Below, piece by piece: positions 32,892-41,795 of a stretch of DNA of 64,000 nucleotides. Source of the DNA: Lactobacillus sp. ESL0700 (lineage in GTDB: Bacteria; Bacillota; Bacilli; Lactobacillales; Lactobacillaceae); NCBI RefSeq assembly GCF_029392095.1, contig NZ_CP113930.1, forward strand, positions 1,747,001-1,811,000, given 5' to 3'. The translations under genes were made by a program, and so were the position numbers. The notes under the pieces were generated by a model. That model did not search any database. It was not told the DNA's origin and was given only the letters and a program-made list of their open reading frames with translations. The stretch's first letter is position 1; every line of letters starts with the position of its first letter.

Positions 32892-33806
32892 ATGAAAACT
32901 GGTACTAAAATTATCACTTTAGACAACGGTTACCATTTATGGACCAACACCCAAGGCCACGGCGACATTCACCTTTTGGCTTTGCACGGCGGTCCTGGAG
33001 GCAACCACGAATATTGGGAAGATACTGCTGAACAATTGAAGAAGCAAGGCTTGGACGTTCAAGTAACAATGTACGACCAACTTGGGTCCCTTTATTCTGA
33101 CCAACCTGATTATTCTGACCCCGAAATTGCTAAAAAGTATTTGACTTACGAATACTTCTTAGATGAAGTTGACGAAGTTCGGGCTAAGTTAGGTCTAGAC
33201 AACATTTATTTAATCGGTCAAAGTTGGGGCGGTCTCTTGGTCCAAGAATATGCCGTTAAATATGGCCAACACTTGAAGGGAGCCATCATTTCTTCAATGG
33301 TTGACGAAATTGACGAATATGTTGCGTCCGTTAACCGTCGCCGGCAAGAAGTCCTTCCACAAACTGAGATTGACTTCATGCACGAATGTGAAGCCAATAA
33401 CGATTACGACAACGACCGCTACCAAGCTGACGTTAACATCTTAAACATCAACTTTGTCGACCGTAAGCAACCATCTAAGCTGTATCATCTAAAAGACATT
33501 GGCGGCACTGCTGTTTACAATGCTTTCCAAGGTGATAACGAGTTCGTAATCACTGGTAAGTTGAAGGATTGGCACTTTAGGGATCAACTCAAGAACATTA
33601 AGGTACCAACGCTGTTGACTTTTGGCGAGAACGAAACAATGCCAATTGCCACCGCAAAGACAATGCAAAAGGAAATCCCTAACTCACGTCTTGTTACAAC
33701 GCCAGATGGCGGTCACCACCACATGGTTGACAACCCTGCCGTTTACTACAAGCACTTGGCTGATTTCATCAAGCAAGTTGAAGCTGGCACTTTCAAAGGT
33801 GAATAA
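32892..33806 (+). CDS. pepI: Proline iminopeptidase
   Basis: This 304-residue alpha/beta-hydrolase removes N-terminal proline from peptides. LHGGPGG (oxyanion region, about residues 32-38) and the nucleophile elbow GQSWGG (Ser near 108) are visible. The acid residue lies in LTFGENETMP and the histidine in DGGHHHMVDNP. Length and motifs match PepI of L. delbrueckii and L. helveticus, a proteolysis enzyme for growth in milk or protein-rich habitats. RBS AAAGGAG precedes the ATG by 7 nt; a terminator follows. Confidence 0.95.
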   Translation: MKTGTKIITLDNGYHLWTNTQGHGDIHLLALHGGPGGNHEYWEDTAEQLKKQGLDVQVTMYDQLGSLYSDQPDYSDPEIAKKYLTYEYFLDEVDEVRAKLGLDNIYLIGQSWGGLLVQEYAVKYGQHLKGAIISSMVDEIDEYVASVNRRRQEVLPQTEIDFMHECEANNDYDNDRYQADVNILNINFVDRKQPSKLYHLKDIGGTAVYNAFQGDNEFVITGKLKDWHFRDQLKNIKVPTLLTFGENETMPIATAKTMQKEIPNSRLVTTPDGGHHHMVDNPAVYYKHLADFIKQVEAGTFKGE

Positions 33807-33810
33807 AATA

Positions 33811-33843
33811 AAAGAGCAACTCGAATACGAGCTGCTCTTTTTG
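33811..33843. terminator. Bidirectional terminator
   Basis: AAAGAGCAaCTCG and CGAGcTGCTCTTT arms are followed by T5 in the forward direction. It lies between convergent pepI and the amidotransferase gene. Confidence 0.85.
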
Positions 33844-33847
33844 TTTA

Positions 33848-34513
33848 CTATTCGGTAATGTAATCTAATAATTTGAACATGACTTTTTTGTTCTCCTGCG
33901 GAACCGATTGGCGTAAAATGTCGTCTGCCGATTGCTTTAAGATTGACCCTTCAATATAAGGAAAATCATTAACGACCATCTCGCGAACATTATTAGCCTT
34001 GGGCTCAAAGTGAAACTGCAGACCAAGCACACGGTGACCGATGACAAAGCCCTGATTTTGGTGGTATTTACTTGAAAATAATAATTGGCTACCTTGCGGT
34101 AATTCAAACATTTCTTCGTGCCAGTGCAAGGCAAGTAATTCAGTTGGTAAATCAGGAATTGCAGTTGTTTCCAAATTAACAGGGGCCCAGCCCACTTCTT
34201 TAACTGCCGCTTTTTTAATAGTTGCACCCAGTGTTTTAGCAATTTGTTGAGCGCCAAAGCAGGCACCAAAAATCGGCTTATCTTGCGCGAGCAGTGTTTT
34301 AATTAACTGTCGCTCTTGCTTAATCCACGGCAAGTCATCGTTGGGACTCATTGGTCCGCCCAGAATAATCAACATCTCTGTCTCGTCTGCGGTTGGCAAA
34401 TAACCAAACTGATAGGGATGATACGTATAAACTTCATGATGGCGACTCTCAGCCCAGTCGATGATTGAACCCGGTCCCTCATTAGGTGTATGTTGCAAAA
34501 TATTAACGCGCAT
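33848..34513 (-). CDS. Class I glutamine amidotransferase-like protein
   Basis: This 221-residue GATase1-fold protein has the nucleophile elbow GACFGAQQIA (Cys near 92) and the catalytic histidine in LGLQFHFEPKA with Glu two residues on. It stands alone without a synthetase subunit, like the GMP-synthase-related amidotransferases of unknown substrate. The ATG at 34513 has AGAAGG 7 nt upstream and starts MRVNILQHTPNEGPG, the usual family beginning. Confidence 0.85.
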   Translation of the reverse strand: MRVNILQHTPNEGPGSIIDWAESRHHEVYTYHPYQFGYLPTADETEMLIILGGPMSPNDDLPWIKQERQLIKTLLAQDKPIFGACFGAQQIAKTLGATIKKAAVKEVGWAPVNLETTAIPDLPTELLALHWHEEMFELPQGSQLLFSSKYHQNQGFVIGHRVLGLQFHFEPKANNVREMVVNDFPYIEGSILKQSADDILRQSVPQENKKVMFKLLDYITE

Positions 34514-34699
34514 AATATGGCCTTCTTTCAAAATGCTTTACTAATTTAAATCATACATTAATCTTACACTTTTTGTATTTAAATAAATTGAATAATCAAA
34601 TTAGAGAGTTATTTTTTATTTAAGAAAGCACCAAAAGTAGTCAAATATGCCCTAAGCAATTATAATTAGAGTAAGTTAATAAGGAGGATTTTTCCTATT

Positions 34700-35548
34700 A
34701 TGAAAAAAACTACGATTTGGACAATTGTGGCAGTTGTCATTATTGTACTTGGCGGGGGCACCATTTATGGCACCCAAAAGGCCAGCAGTAATCAGGTCAA
34801 CGCCGCATATACTGAAGCGATGGACAATGGTAAGGACGCGGTAATGGACAAGGACTACGTCCGTGCCAGCAGCAATTTTGCTAAAGCCAGCAAACTCAAG
34901 AATACTGCGGCAGCTAAGGCATATAAAGAGCAAGCTGACAAGATGCTGACTGCCATTTCCGCCACTAAAGACGGCGAATATACTAACGCGTTGAACAATG
35001 TCAATAGCGTAATTAATGCAAATAACGGCTATGCACTACTTGTTAAGCAAGGGCAAAAGCTGCAGGCAACAATTAAAGATGTTAAAGACAATTATGAGCA
35101 CGAATTGAAGCCGCTCTTTGACCAAGCTAAAAAGGCCGAGCAAGACAAGCAATACCAGCAGGCTGTTGACCATTACCAAAAAATTCTTGACCTGCCTTAC
35201 ATTGAAGACAAATATTATGCTAAATATAAGGAACAAGCTCAAAAAGGCATTGCCAACAACAAAGACGCCGCTAAAGAAAAAGGCACTAGTGTAACTACTG
35301 CCAAAAAACCTGCTGGTGACACTGGCAATGCTGGTAAAACAGGTGAAGGTGCAATGGGCGACCATAAGGTTAATGGTAAGACCGTTGGTGCCAGCCAAAT
35401 TTCACAATTACGCAAAAAATTACAAAGTTTGGGCTTTGACTCAATGTCATGGAGTCCGCAGGACTTAATCGACATGTACAGAAGTACTGGGCACACTAGC
35501 CCAAGCCAAATTACCAAGCAAGATGTACAAAAATACTTAAAGCCATAG
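34700..35548 (+). CDS. Membrane-anchored protein with TPR-like region
   Basis: This 282-residue protein has one N-terminal membrane helix (TIWTIVAVVIIVLGGGTIYG, residues 5-24) and an extracellular Ala/Lys-rich helical region with TPR-like pairs (VRASSNFAKASKL, YQQAVDHYQKILDLP). A linker near 190-225 leads to a compact C-terminal segment of about 60 residues (QISQLRKKLQSLGFDSMSW...). A good RBS (GGAGGA) precedes the ATG and a terminator follows. The family was not recognised; a surface or assembly role is inferred. Confidence 0.7.
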   Translation: MKKTTIWTIVAVVIIVLGGGTIYGTQKASSNQVNAAYTEAMDNGKDAVMDKDYVRASSNFAKASKLKNTAAAKAYKEQADKMLTAISATKDGEYTNALNNVNSVINANNGYALLVKQGQKLQATIKDVKDNYEHELKPLFDQAKKAEQDKQYQQAVDHYQKILDLPYIEDKYYAKYKEQAQKGIANNKDAAKEKGTSVTTAKKPAGDTGNAGKTGEGAMGDHKVNGKTVGASQISQLRKKLQSLGFDSMSWSPQDLIDMYRSTGHTSPSQITKQDVQKYLKP

Positions 35549-35570
35549 CTTTTAAGATAACTAATTCTCG

Positions 35571-35600
35571 GCTCGTCCTTATTAATAAGGACGAGCTTTA
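35571..35600 (+). terminator. Terminator
   Basis: GCTCGTCCTT and AAGGACGAGC arms around a 7-nt loop, T-rich tail. Confidence 0.8.
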
Positions 35601-35678
35601 TCTTGCAGGTCTAATTTAATAGTAAAAACATGATATAATTTAATAGATAATATCAACTATATTTAACGTAAATTACCG

Positions 35679-35721
35679 CAATAGTTGCTTTTACCGCTTA
35701 AACTCGGTAAAATGACTATTG
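35679..35721 (+). promoter_or_regulatory. Large leader hairpin before 35761 gene
   Basis: A two-part perfect stem: CAATAGT (35679-35685) pairs with ACTATTG (35715-35721), and TTTTACCG (35689-35696) with CGGTAAAA (35705-35712), leaving a 3/2-nt internal loop and an 8-nt hairpin loop. It lies 40 bp before the start codon in the probable leader and lacks a T run, so it looks regulatory rather than a terminator. Confidence 0.5.
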
Positions 35722-35760
35722 ACTTTCACGTTTCCTATTTTTATTAAAGGAGTGTCCGCA

Positions 35761-36183
35761 TTGACTGAACAAGAAAATAACACTAAAGATACTGAACAAG
35801 AAAATGATGAACTTAAAGTTGTCATGCCAGATGCCGATTGGTCTACCATGACACAAGAAGAATTTGCTGAGCAGCCTGACTACTTGCAAGTCTTCACCGA
35901 CTTCTACATTTCTCAATTCAATCAACGTGATTTGGAAATTATGGACAGATATGACACCAACGCAAACATGGTTGACATTAACCACTACTTGCTTGATAAC
36001 ATCAAATTTTCACGTAAAGAATTAATCAGACACGCTTTACAATATCACGCAGCCAACTTCCAAAGTTTGATTGACGAAATTGCCAAGAAGGACGAAGTTG
36101 ACCCAAGTAAAATGACAACTTATATTGACTGGGACAATTGGTATGAAGACCGTCGCAGTAAAATCGAAAATTCTTTGTCATAA
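35761..36183 (+). CDS. Conserved-looking cytoplasmic protein, unknown function
   Basis: This 140-residue acidic, mostly helical protein has no signal peptide or membrane segment. TTG at 35761 is proposed as start because AAAGGAGTG lies 9 nt upstream; the in-frame ATG at 35719 lies inside a leader hairpin and lacks a ribosome site. Two Tyr/Asp-rich helices (YLQVFTDFYISQFNQRDLEIM and the YIDWDNWYEDRRSKIE tail) stand out. It is followed by a terminator, then kup. The function is unknown. Confidence 0.7.
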   Translation: MTEQENNTKDTEQENDELKVVMPDADWSTMTQEEFAEQPDYLQVFTDFYISQFNQRDLEIMDRYDTNANMVDINHYLLDNIKFSRKELIRHALQYHAANFQSLIDEIAKKDEVDPSKMTTYIDWDNWYEDRRSKIENSLS

Positions 36184-36229
36184 TTTACTTGTACTACCAA
36201 CAAAAAAAGAACAAAATAGATACTTAAAG

Positions 36230-36256
36230 AGAATGCCTTGTTGGACATTCTTTTTT
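36230..36256 (+). terminator. Terminator
   Basis: AGAATG and CATTCT arms with flanking bases, followed by TTTTTT, between the 140-residue protein gene and kup. Confidence 0.7.
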
Positions 36257-36301
36257 ACTTAAAAGTAAATATTATTTTAGTCTATGGGAGTATTCATAAC
36301 T

Positions 36302-38329
36302 ATGGATCAAAAGAAAAAGCGCATTTCAGCCGCTGGAATGCTGATTACAATTGGGATTGTTTACGGTGATATTGGGACGAGTCCTCTTTACGTAATGAAA
36401 TCAATCCTAACCGGTAATGGCGGACTAGCAAGTGCTAATCGCGAATTAATTTTGGGTTCAATCTCGTTGATTTTCTGGACGGTTACTTTACTAACCACTG
36501 TTAAATACGTAATCGTGGCACTTAACGCAACTAACCGCGGCGAAGGTGGTATCTTCGCCCTTTACGCGCTAGTACGCAAGCGTGCCAAGTGGCTGGTCAT
36601 TCCTGCCCTAGTTGGTGGCGCGGCGCTTTTGGCAGATGGGACACTAACGCCAGCCGTAACAGTTACCACCTCAATTGAGGGGTTAAAAAACATGCGGTTT
36701 GGCTCTAGCATCCCCGTCCCCAGCCAAACAATGGTCATCATCATTACCATCGTAATTTTGCTGCTGCTATTTTCAATTCAGATGCTCGGCACCAGCAGTA
36801 TTGGTAAGGCGTTTGGCCCCATTATGCTTGTCTGGTTCACCTTCTTAGGTGCAATCGGTGTGCTAAACATGGCGCACGACTGGTCGATTTTAGCAGCTCT
36901 TAATCCATTTTGGGCAATTAAAATTTTGTTCAGTCCTGCCAACAAGGTCGGTATTTTTATCCTTGGGTCAATCTTCCTTGCAACTACTGGTGCTGAAGCC
37001 CTATATTCAGATGTTGGGCACGTTGGTAAGGGCAACATTCGTGGCTCTTGGCCGTACGTCTTCATTTGTTTATCACTTAATTACTTGGGACAAGGCGTAT
37101 GGATTTTACAAAATCCTAATTACCAAACTCACGGAACCGAATTAAACCCCTTCTTTGAAGCTGTGCCAGCCAATTTACGACTATTTGCTATTATTTTGGC
37201 AACTATTGCCGCTATCATTGCTTCGCAGGCCTTGATAACTGGGTCCTTTACCCTAGTTTCTGAAGCCAGCGGGTTAAAATTCCTGCCGCGAATGAATATT
37301 GACTATCCAACTACTGAACACGGACAGATTTATATTCCATCAGTGAACAAAATGCTCTGTGTGGCAACCATTGCCATTGTTATGTTCTTCCAGACTTCTG
37401 AACACATGGAAGCTGCCTACGGTCTGTCAATCACGGTGACAATGCTAATGACTACATTGTTGTTATTTGAATACTTAGGCACTAAAAAACGGCCGCTGAT
37501 TTTACGATTGAGCTTTTTGTTAGTCTTCGGCTTTATCGAAAGCATGTTTTTGATTTCCAGTTTAACCAAATTCATGCGCGGTGGTTATGTAACTGTCTTA
37601 ATCGCCGGCTTCATCGGCGTTGTCATGTTCATCTGGTACTTCGGTAACAAGGTGCGCGACAAGCACGAAGGTGCCAACACCTATGTGCGGCTTGACGAAT
37701 TTACCGATATGTTAACTGACTTGAGCCATGACGATGACTTCCCGGTCTACGCCACTAACCTAGTTTATATGGCAAAAGTTAAATATAATAAATTTATCAA
37801 GCGCGAAATTTTGTACTCAATTCTGGATAAGCGTCCTAAGCGAGCACATGCTTACTGGTTCGTTTCCGTTAACATTACTAATGAGCCGTTCACGGCTAAG
37901 TACGCCGTTAATACTTACGATACTAAGAATGTGATTAACGTCCAGTTGTTCCTCGGCTTTAAAAAGCAGACTAGCGTTAACGTTTACTTGCGGCAAATCG
38001 TCCATGATTTAATCAAAGATGGAACGATTGAAGCCCAACCACAAGAATACACTACAATGCCCGGACGCGAAGTTGGTGACTTCTCCTTCGTTATTGTTAA
38101 CGACGTCGTCAGTCCACTAACTAAACTTAAGGGCTTTGAAAAATGGATTGTCCAAGCTCGGGTTTGGCTACAAAACTTGTCATCTAACCCGGCAACATGG
38201 TTCGGCCTTGAATACACAGACACTGTTGTCGAACGTGTACCGTTGATCTTAGGTAAACCTGAACGTAACTTGCATATTAAGCGAGTAGCAGCACGCGATT
38301 ATTCTAATTTAAAGAACGAAGAAAATTAA
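36302..38329 (+). CDS. kup: Kup potassium transporter
   Basis: This 675-residue KUP/HAK family K+ uptake protein has twelve membrane helices in the first 435 residues. Signature stretches are GIVYGDIGTSPLYV (residues 17-30), ALNATNRGEGGIFALYAL, TTGAEALYSDVGHVGKGNIRG (about 230-250) and YLGQGVWIL. A cytoplasmic domain of about 230 residues follows. The start at 36302 is preferred over 36284 because GGGAG lies upstream at suitable distance. K+ import by proton symport is known for the family. Confidence 0.95.
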   Translation: MDQKKKRISAAGMLITIGIVYGDIGTSPLYVMKSILTGNGGLASANRELILGSISLIFWTVTLLTTVKYVIVALNATNRGEGGIFALYALVRKRAKWLVIPALVGGAALLADGTLTPAVTVTTSIEGLKNMRFGSSIPVPSQTMVIIITIVILLLLFSIQMLGTSSIGKAFGPIMLVWFTFLGAIGVLNMAHDWSILAALNPFWAIKILFSPANKVGIFILGSIFLATTGAEALYSDVGHVGKGNIRGSWPYVFICLSLNYLGQGVWILQNPNYQTHGTELNPFFEAVPANLRLFAIILATIAAIIASQALITGSFTLVSEASGLKFLPRMNIDYPTTEHGQIYIPSVNKMLCVATIAIVMFFQTSEHMEAAYGLSITVTMLMTTLLLFEYLGTKKRPLILRLSFLLVFGFIESMFLISSLTKFMRGGYVTVLIAGFIGVVMFIWYFGNKVRDKHEGANTYVRLDEFTDMLTDLSHDDDFPVYATNLVYMAKVKYNKFIKREILYSILDKRPKRAHAYWFVSVNITNEPFTAKYAVNTYDTKNVINVQLFLGFKKQTSVNVYLRQIVHDLIKDGTIEAQPQEYTTMPGREVGDFSFVIVNDVVSPLTKLKGFEKWIVQARVWLQNLSSNPATWFGLEYTDTVVERVPLILGKPERNLHIKRVAARDYSNLKNEEN

Positions 38330-38341
38330 AAATAGACATCA

Positions 38342-38410
38342 AAAGAGCGTTCGGATTATAATCCGAACGCTCTTTATTTAGGAGTTGTGCAGCAGTACTA
38401 CTCCTTTTTT
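38342..38410 (+). terminator. Double terminator after kup
   Basis: A 17-bp perfect palindrome-type hairpin (AAAGAGCGTTCGGATT and complement, 38342-38375) is followed by a second hairpin AGGAGT...ACTCCT with T6 (38382-38410). The second resembles the terminator of the toxin-like repeat units. Confidence 0.8.
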
Positions 38411-38427
38411 ATTGCGTAAATTCACAA

Positions 38428-40377
38428 TTACCAAATATGAACTCGCTTGTCTGGATCAAGCCACATCCCATCAGTAGGCTTGACGTCAAAGACATCATAG
38501 AAGTCATCTTGACATTGAATTTGGACATTTGCCCGCTCAGGACCCGGCGCATGAACATCAACAGCAGTTTGCGTCTTGATTGATTCAGTCAATTGCTTGT
38601 TAGCCCAAATTCGAGCAAAGTTTTCAAACAGTTTTCTTAAATCATCGCCCTCATTCTTAGCGGCTTCAACTGCAGCAGTCAAACCACCTTGATCGGCAAT
38701 ATTTTCGGAAACAATCTGCTTACCGTTCAATTTAACTGGACCGTATTCAATCCCGTCAAAAATGTCAATTTCATCTTGTGTCCGCTTCTTGAATTCGGCG
38801 TAATCTGCATCAGTCCACCAATTGGTCATGTTACCAAACTCGTCAAATTGCGCACCGTTGTTGTCAAAGGCATGAGAAACCTCGTGGGCAATTACTGAAC
38901 CAATCCCGCCAAAGTTAGTTGCGCGGTCCTGCTTCAAATCATAAAATGGTGCCTGCAAAATGGCAGCTGGGAATGTCAAATCGTTTCTTTGTGGGTCATA
39001 ACATGCATTGACCAAGTTACCTGGCATTGCCCAGATTGTCCGGTCAACTTCCTTGTGCAATTGTTCAATGTTGTACTTTTGTTCTTCAACAGCAAAGGCG
39101 CGACCATTTGAATACAGACTGCCACCTTGGCTAGCTGGGATAACTTGCAAACGATTGTAAATCTCTTCAATCTTATCTGGATAACCAATCTTTAATTCCA
39201 AAGCTTCCAGCTTAACAATTGCCTTCTTCTTAGTTGCTTCTGACAGCCAAGTATTATTTTGCAAACGTTCCTCATAAACATCTAGCATCCGGTGAATCAT
39301 GTCTTCAACGTCTTTTTTAGCATCAGCGCCAAAGTAAGTCTGACCATAGTAAACGCCGACAACTTCACTAAAAGCACCGTTAGCAATGTGGTATGCCTGC
39401 TTTTCACCTGATTGCAATTCTGGCTGACCTGACAAAGCTTGACTAAACGGAAAGGCAGCTTCCCGAAATTCTTGCGATAAGTCTGAGGCTGCATCATTGA
39501 TAAAGTTAACAATCATCCAACCCTTGATCTCATCAAAGTTAGCTTCATTGATGATTTCGTTAATGTGGTCAAGGTAGCGTGGTTCCTCAACGATAATTCG
39601 ATCAGGTTCCTCGCCAATGACTTCCTTTAAGTAGTATGCAATCTTAAAGTCTTTGAATTTAGCTTCAAAGTCTGCAATCTTCATTGGGTTGTAACAAGCT
39701 GGATAATCAGCCCATTCTTCAGCTGACTTAACTACTTTAGCAAGCTTAGCATCAAACTTAATTGCATCTGCAGCATACTTTTCAGCTTCAGCAGTTGCAA
39801 TTCCTGCCATTTCCAATAGCTTAACTGACTGCTTTTGCAAGATTGCCAATAACTTGGCAGCATCCGGAGTCTCATAGGTTGTTGTATCTGGTAAGAAAGT
39901 TCCTGGTCCAGCAAAGTTCAGCACATTAACCTTGGTGTTCTTCATATCTGGTTCAACACTCAAGCCGAATGGAATTGAAGCAAAAGTAGCTAGGTCTGGA
40001 GCGTTTAAATTATAATCAGAAAAGTCTCTGATGCCAGTTAACAGCTCTAAGTCTGGCTTAATTGGCGCAGCACCATCCTCGTTACGCTTGGTAAAGTCCT
40101 TAGCCAATTTATATAATTCGACAGCCTTAGCCATGTTCGGTACATCAGGAATATCCTTTTTACCCGCCGCAAAGTCCGCAAAGTCAGCCATTAAGTGCTT
40201 CTCAACGTTAACATCAATGCCATCAAACGATGCCATCCGCGAACGATCAGATGGAATTTCAGTTTTTTCTAACCATTCAGAGTTAACAGCTAAATACATA
40301 TTGTCCTGTGGTCTAGTGCCCACTTTAGGCTCAATAATATTACCGCTGCCGCCTCGAACCGCAATAAGTTTTTTCAT
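38428..40377 (-). CDS. pepO: Endopeptidase O (M13 family metallopeptidase)
   Basis: This 649-residue neprilysin-family zinc endopeptidase has no signal peptide, as is usual for lactobacilli PepO. The zinc site is HEVSHAFDNNGAQFD (HExxH near residue 496); the third ligand and partner residue lie in SENIADQGGLTAAVEAA (ENIAD near 553-557). The C-terminus ends CxxW-like with IW as in the family. It degrades oligopeptides in casein and protein use. GGAGGA precedes the ATG. Confidence 0.95.
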   Translation of the reverse strand: MKKLIAVRGGSGNIIEPKVGTRPQDNMYLAVNSEWLEKTEIPSDRSRMASFDGIDVNVEKHLMADFADFAAGKKDIPDVPNMAKAVELYKLAKDFTKRNEDGAAPIKPDLELLTGIRDFSDYNLNAPDLATFASIPFGLSVEPDMKNTKVNVLNFAGPGTFLPDTTTYETPDAAKLLAILQKQSVKLLEMAGIATAEAEKYAADAIKFDAKLAKVVKSAEEWADYPACYNPMKIADFEAKFKDFKIAYYLKEVIGEEPDRIIVEEPRYLDHINEIINEANFDEIKGWMIVNFINDAASDLSQEFREAAFPFSQALSGQPELQSGEKQAYHIANGAFSEVVGVYYGQTYFGADAKKDVEDMIHRMLDVYEERLQNNTWLSEATKKKAIVKLEALELKIGYPDKIEEIYNRLQVIPASQGGSLYSNGRAFAVEEQKYNIEQLHKEVDRTIWAMPGNLVNACYDPQRNDLTFPAAILQAPFYDLKQDRATNFGGIGSVIAHEVSHAFDNNGAQFDEFGNMTNWWTDADYAEFKKRTQDEIDIFDGIEYGPVKLNGKQIVSENIADQGGLTAAVEAAKNEGDDLRKLFENFARIWANKQLTESIKTQTAVDVHAPGPERANVQIQCQDDFYDVFDVKPTDGMWLDPDKRVHIW

Positions 40378-40466
40378 TAAAATCCTCCTCTAGTATTAGA
40401 TTAAAATAAGTTAAATTAATCATATCATTTTCATTAAATGACTATTATTAAAAAATATTTACAAAA

Positions 40467-41687
40467 TTACTTGTACAGTGTTAGATGCTTGCGCATTTTG
40501 GCATGCAGTGGGATTAGCAAAACTACCATTAAGAAAATTCCGATAGCCGCAACAATAAAAAACGGAATATAACCGGAACGGTCAATAATTAAGCCGCCAA
40601 ACAGTGGGCCAAATGCCTGCCCAATCCCGCGAGCCATATTGATTAATCCCTGATACTTGCCCTTGCTCGATAATGGCGATAAATCATTAATGTAAGCTGG
40701 TACAGCCGGAAAAGCTGTGGCTTCGCCAAAAGTCAAAATTAACATTGACAAGGCAAAGTGAGCAAAATCGCGAGCAAAAATTAGTGTCACAAAGGAAATG
40801 GCAAACATCAAGGTGCCAAAGATAATCTGGTGAAACAGGTTTTTAAACAAGTGCGGATAGCGCGCTAAGATTACTTGGATAATCACGATTACCGCGCCAT
40901 TCAGTGTCCAGAGCAAACTGTACATATGGAATGGAATGCCTAACGAAACCATATAAACGGACAGGTTGGACTCCCAGTTCATATACATTAACCAAGTCAC
41001 AGCTAGTGATGTTAAAAAGCCAACGGTGAGCATCATATTGTATTTCGGCATCGGTTGTGCCTTTGGCTGCTCACCAGTTGCCACCGTTTTCGCCTGGCGC
41101 TTCTTATGAAAGTTAATAATTGGCCGGTAATTAATTGCGGCGTTGATTGCAGCAATCGCAAACAAGCTAGCAGCTAAAATAAACAGGAATTCAATTGAGA
41201 AGTCATACAGATAACCAACTAATAATGTACCTGTAACTGTCCCCACATTTTGAGCAAAATAAATCAAATTAAAAACGTAGCGTCCCGGATATTTACGCAG
41301 GCTAGTCGCAATCGAATTAATCATCGTACCATTCCAGCCGCTAATCAATCCCGTTAACGTTAGCCAAATCCAGTAAGCTGGCCAGCCATGGAAAAAGGCC
41401 ATCAAGAATAAGATAATTGCATCAAGAGCTAGTCCCGTCACAATTAAGGGATAAGGATTATAGCGGTCATAAAAGCGACCAGCCACAAGCGATCCCAAAA
41501 CGTTGCTTGCACAATTACAAAATAAGACAACCCCAATCATTGAGAGGCTGATGTGCAATTGCTTGTTTAAATAGACAGACGTCAATGGCCAAACAAAGCT
41601 TGACCCAATCCACGTGGCCAATTCACCTAGCAGCAACCAACGTAATTTAATTTCTGTTTCATTATTAGATCCATGTGTAAGTTTCAT
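40467..41687 (-). CDS. MFS transporter, multidrug type
   Basis: This 406-residue, twelve-helix major facilitator has the loop-2-3 motif as GRFYDRYNPYPLIVTG. An acidic/aromatic first helix (GELATWIGSSFVWPLTSVYL) as in MdtH/YttB-like drug exporters is present. A long central cytoplasmic loop is near 195-215. It is a single gene after pepO; the substrate is unknown. Confidence 0.85.
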   Translation of the reverse strand: MKLTHGSNNETEIKLRWLLLGELATWIGSSFVWPLTSVYLNKQLHISLSMIGVVLFCNCASNVLGSLVAGRFYDRYNPYPLIVTGLALDAIILFLMAFFHGWPAYWIWLTLTGLISGWNGTMINSIATSLRKYPGRYVFNLIYFAQNVGTVTGTLLVGYLYDFSIEFLFILAASLFAIAAINAAINYRPIINFHKKRQAKTVATGEQPKAQPMPKYNMMLTVGFLTSLAVTWLMYMNWESNLSVYMVSLGIPFHMYSLLWTLNGAVIVIIQVILARYPHLFKNLFHQIIFGTLMFAISFVTLIFARDFAHFALSMLILTFGEATAFPAVPAYINDLSPLSSKGKYQGLINMARGIGQAFGPLFGGLIIDRSGYIPFFIVAAIGIFLMVVLLIPLHAKMRKHLTLYK

Positions 41688-41738
41688 TTATTCAGTCCTT
41701 CCTATTTAAGTTCCAATTACCAGTGTAGCAAGAAGTAC

Positions 41739-41772
41739 CAAAAAAGAACACCCCTTAGCAAAGTGGTGTTCC
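41739..41772 (-). terminator. Terminator of asnB-ligase operon
   Basis: GAACACC and GGTGTTC arms with T6 on the reverse strand, 24 bp after the ATP-grasp gene. Confidence 0.8.
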
Positions 41773-41795
41773 AAAAAGTTTACTTATAATAATTT

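Noticed and set aside
35719..35760. ATG start at 35719 for the unknown protein
   Set aside because: It lies in a leader hairpin without a ribosome site; the TTG at 35761 follows AAAGGAG.
35604..35760. Cyclic di-AMP riboswitch controlling kup
   Set aside because: Only a single hairpin is visible, without the long conserved ydaO core, and a separate gene and terminator lie between it and kup.
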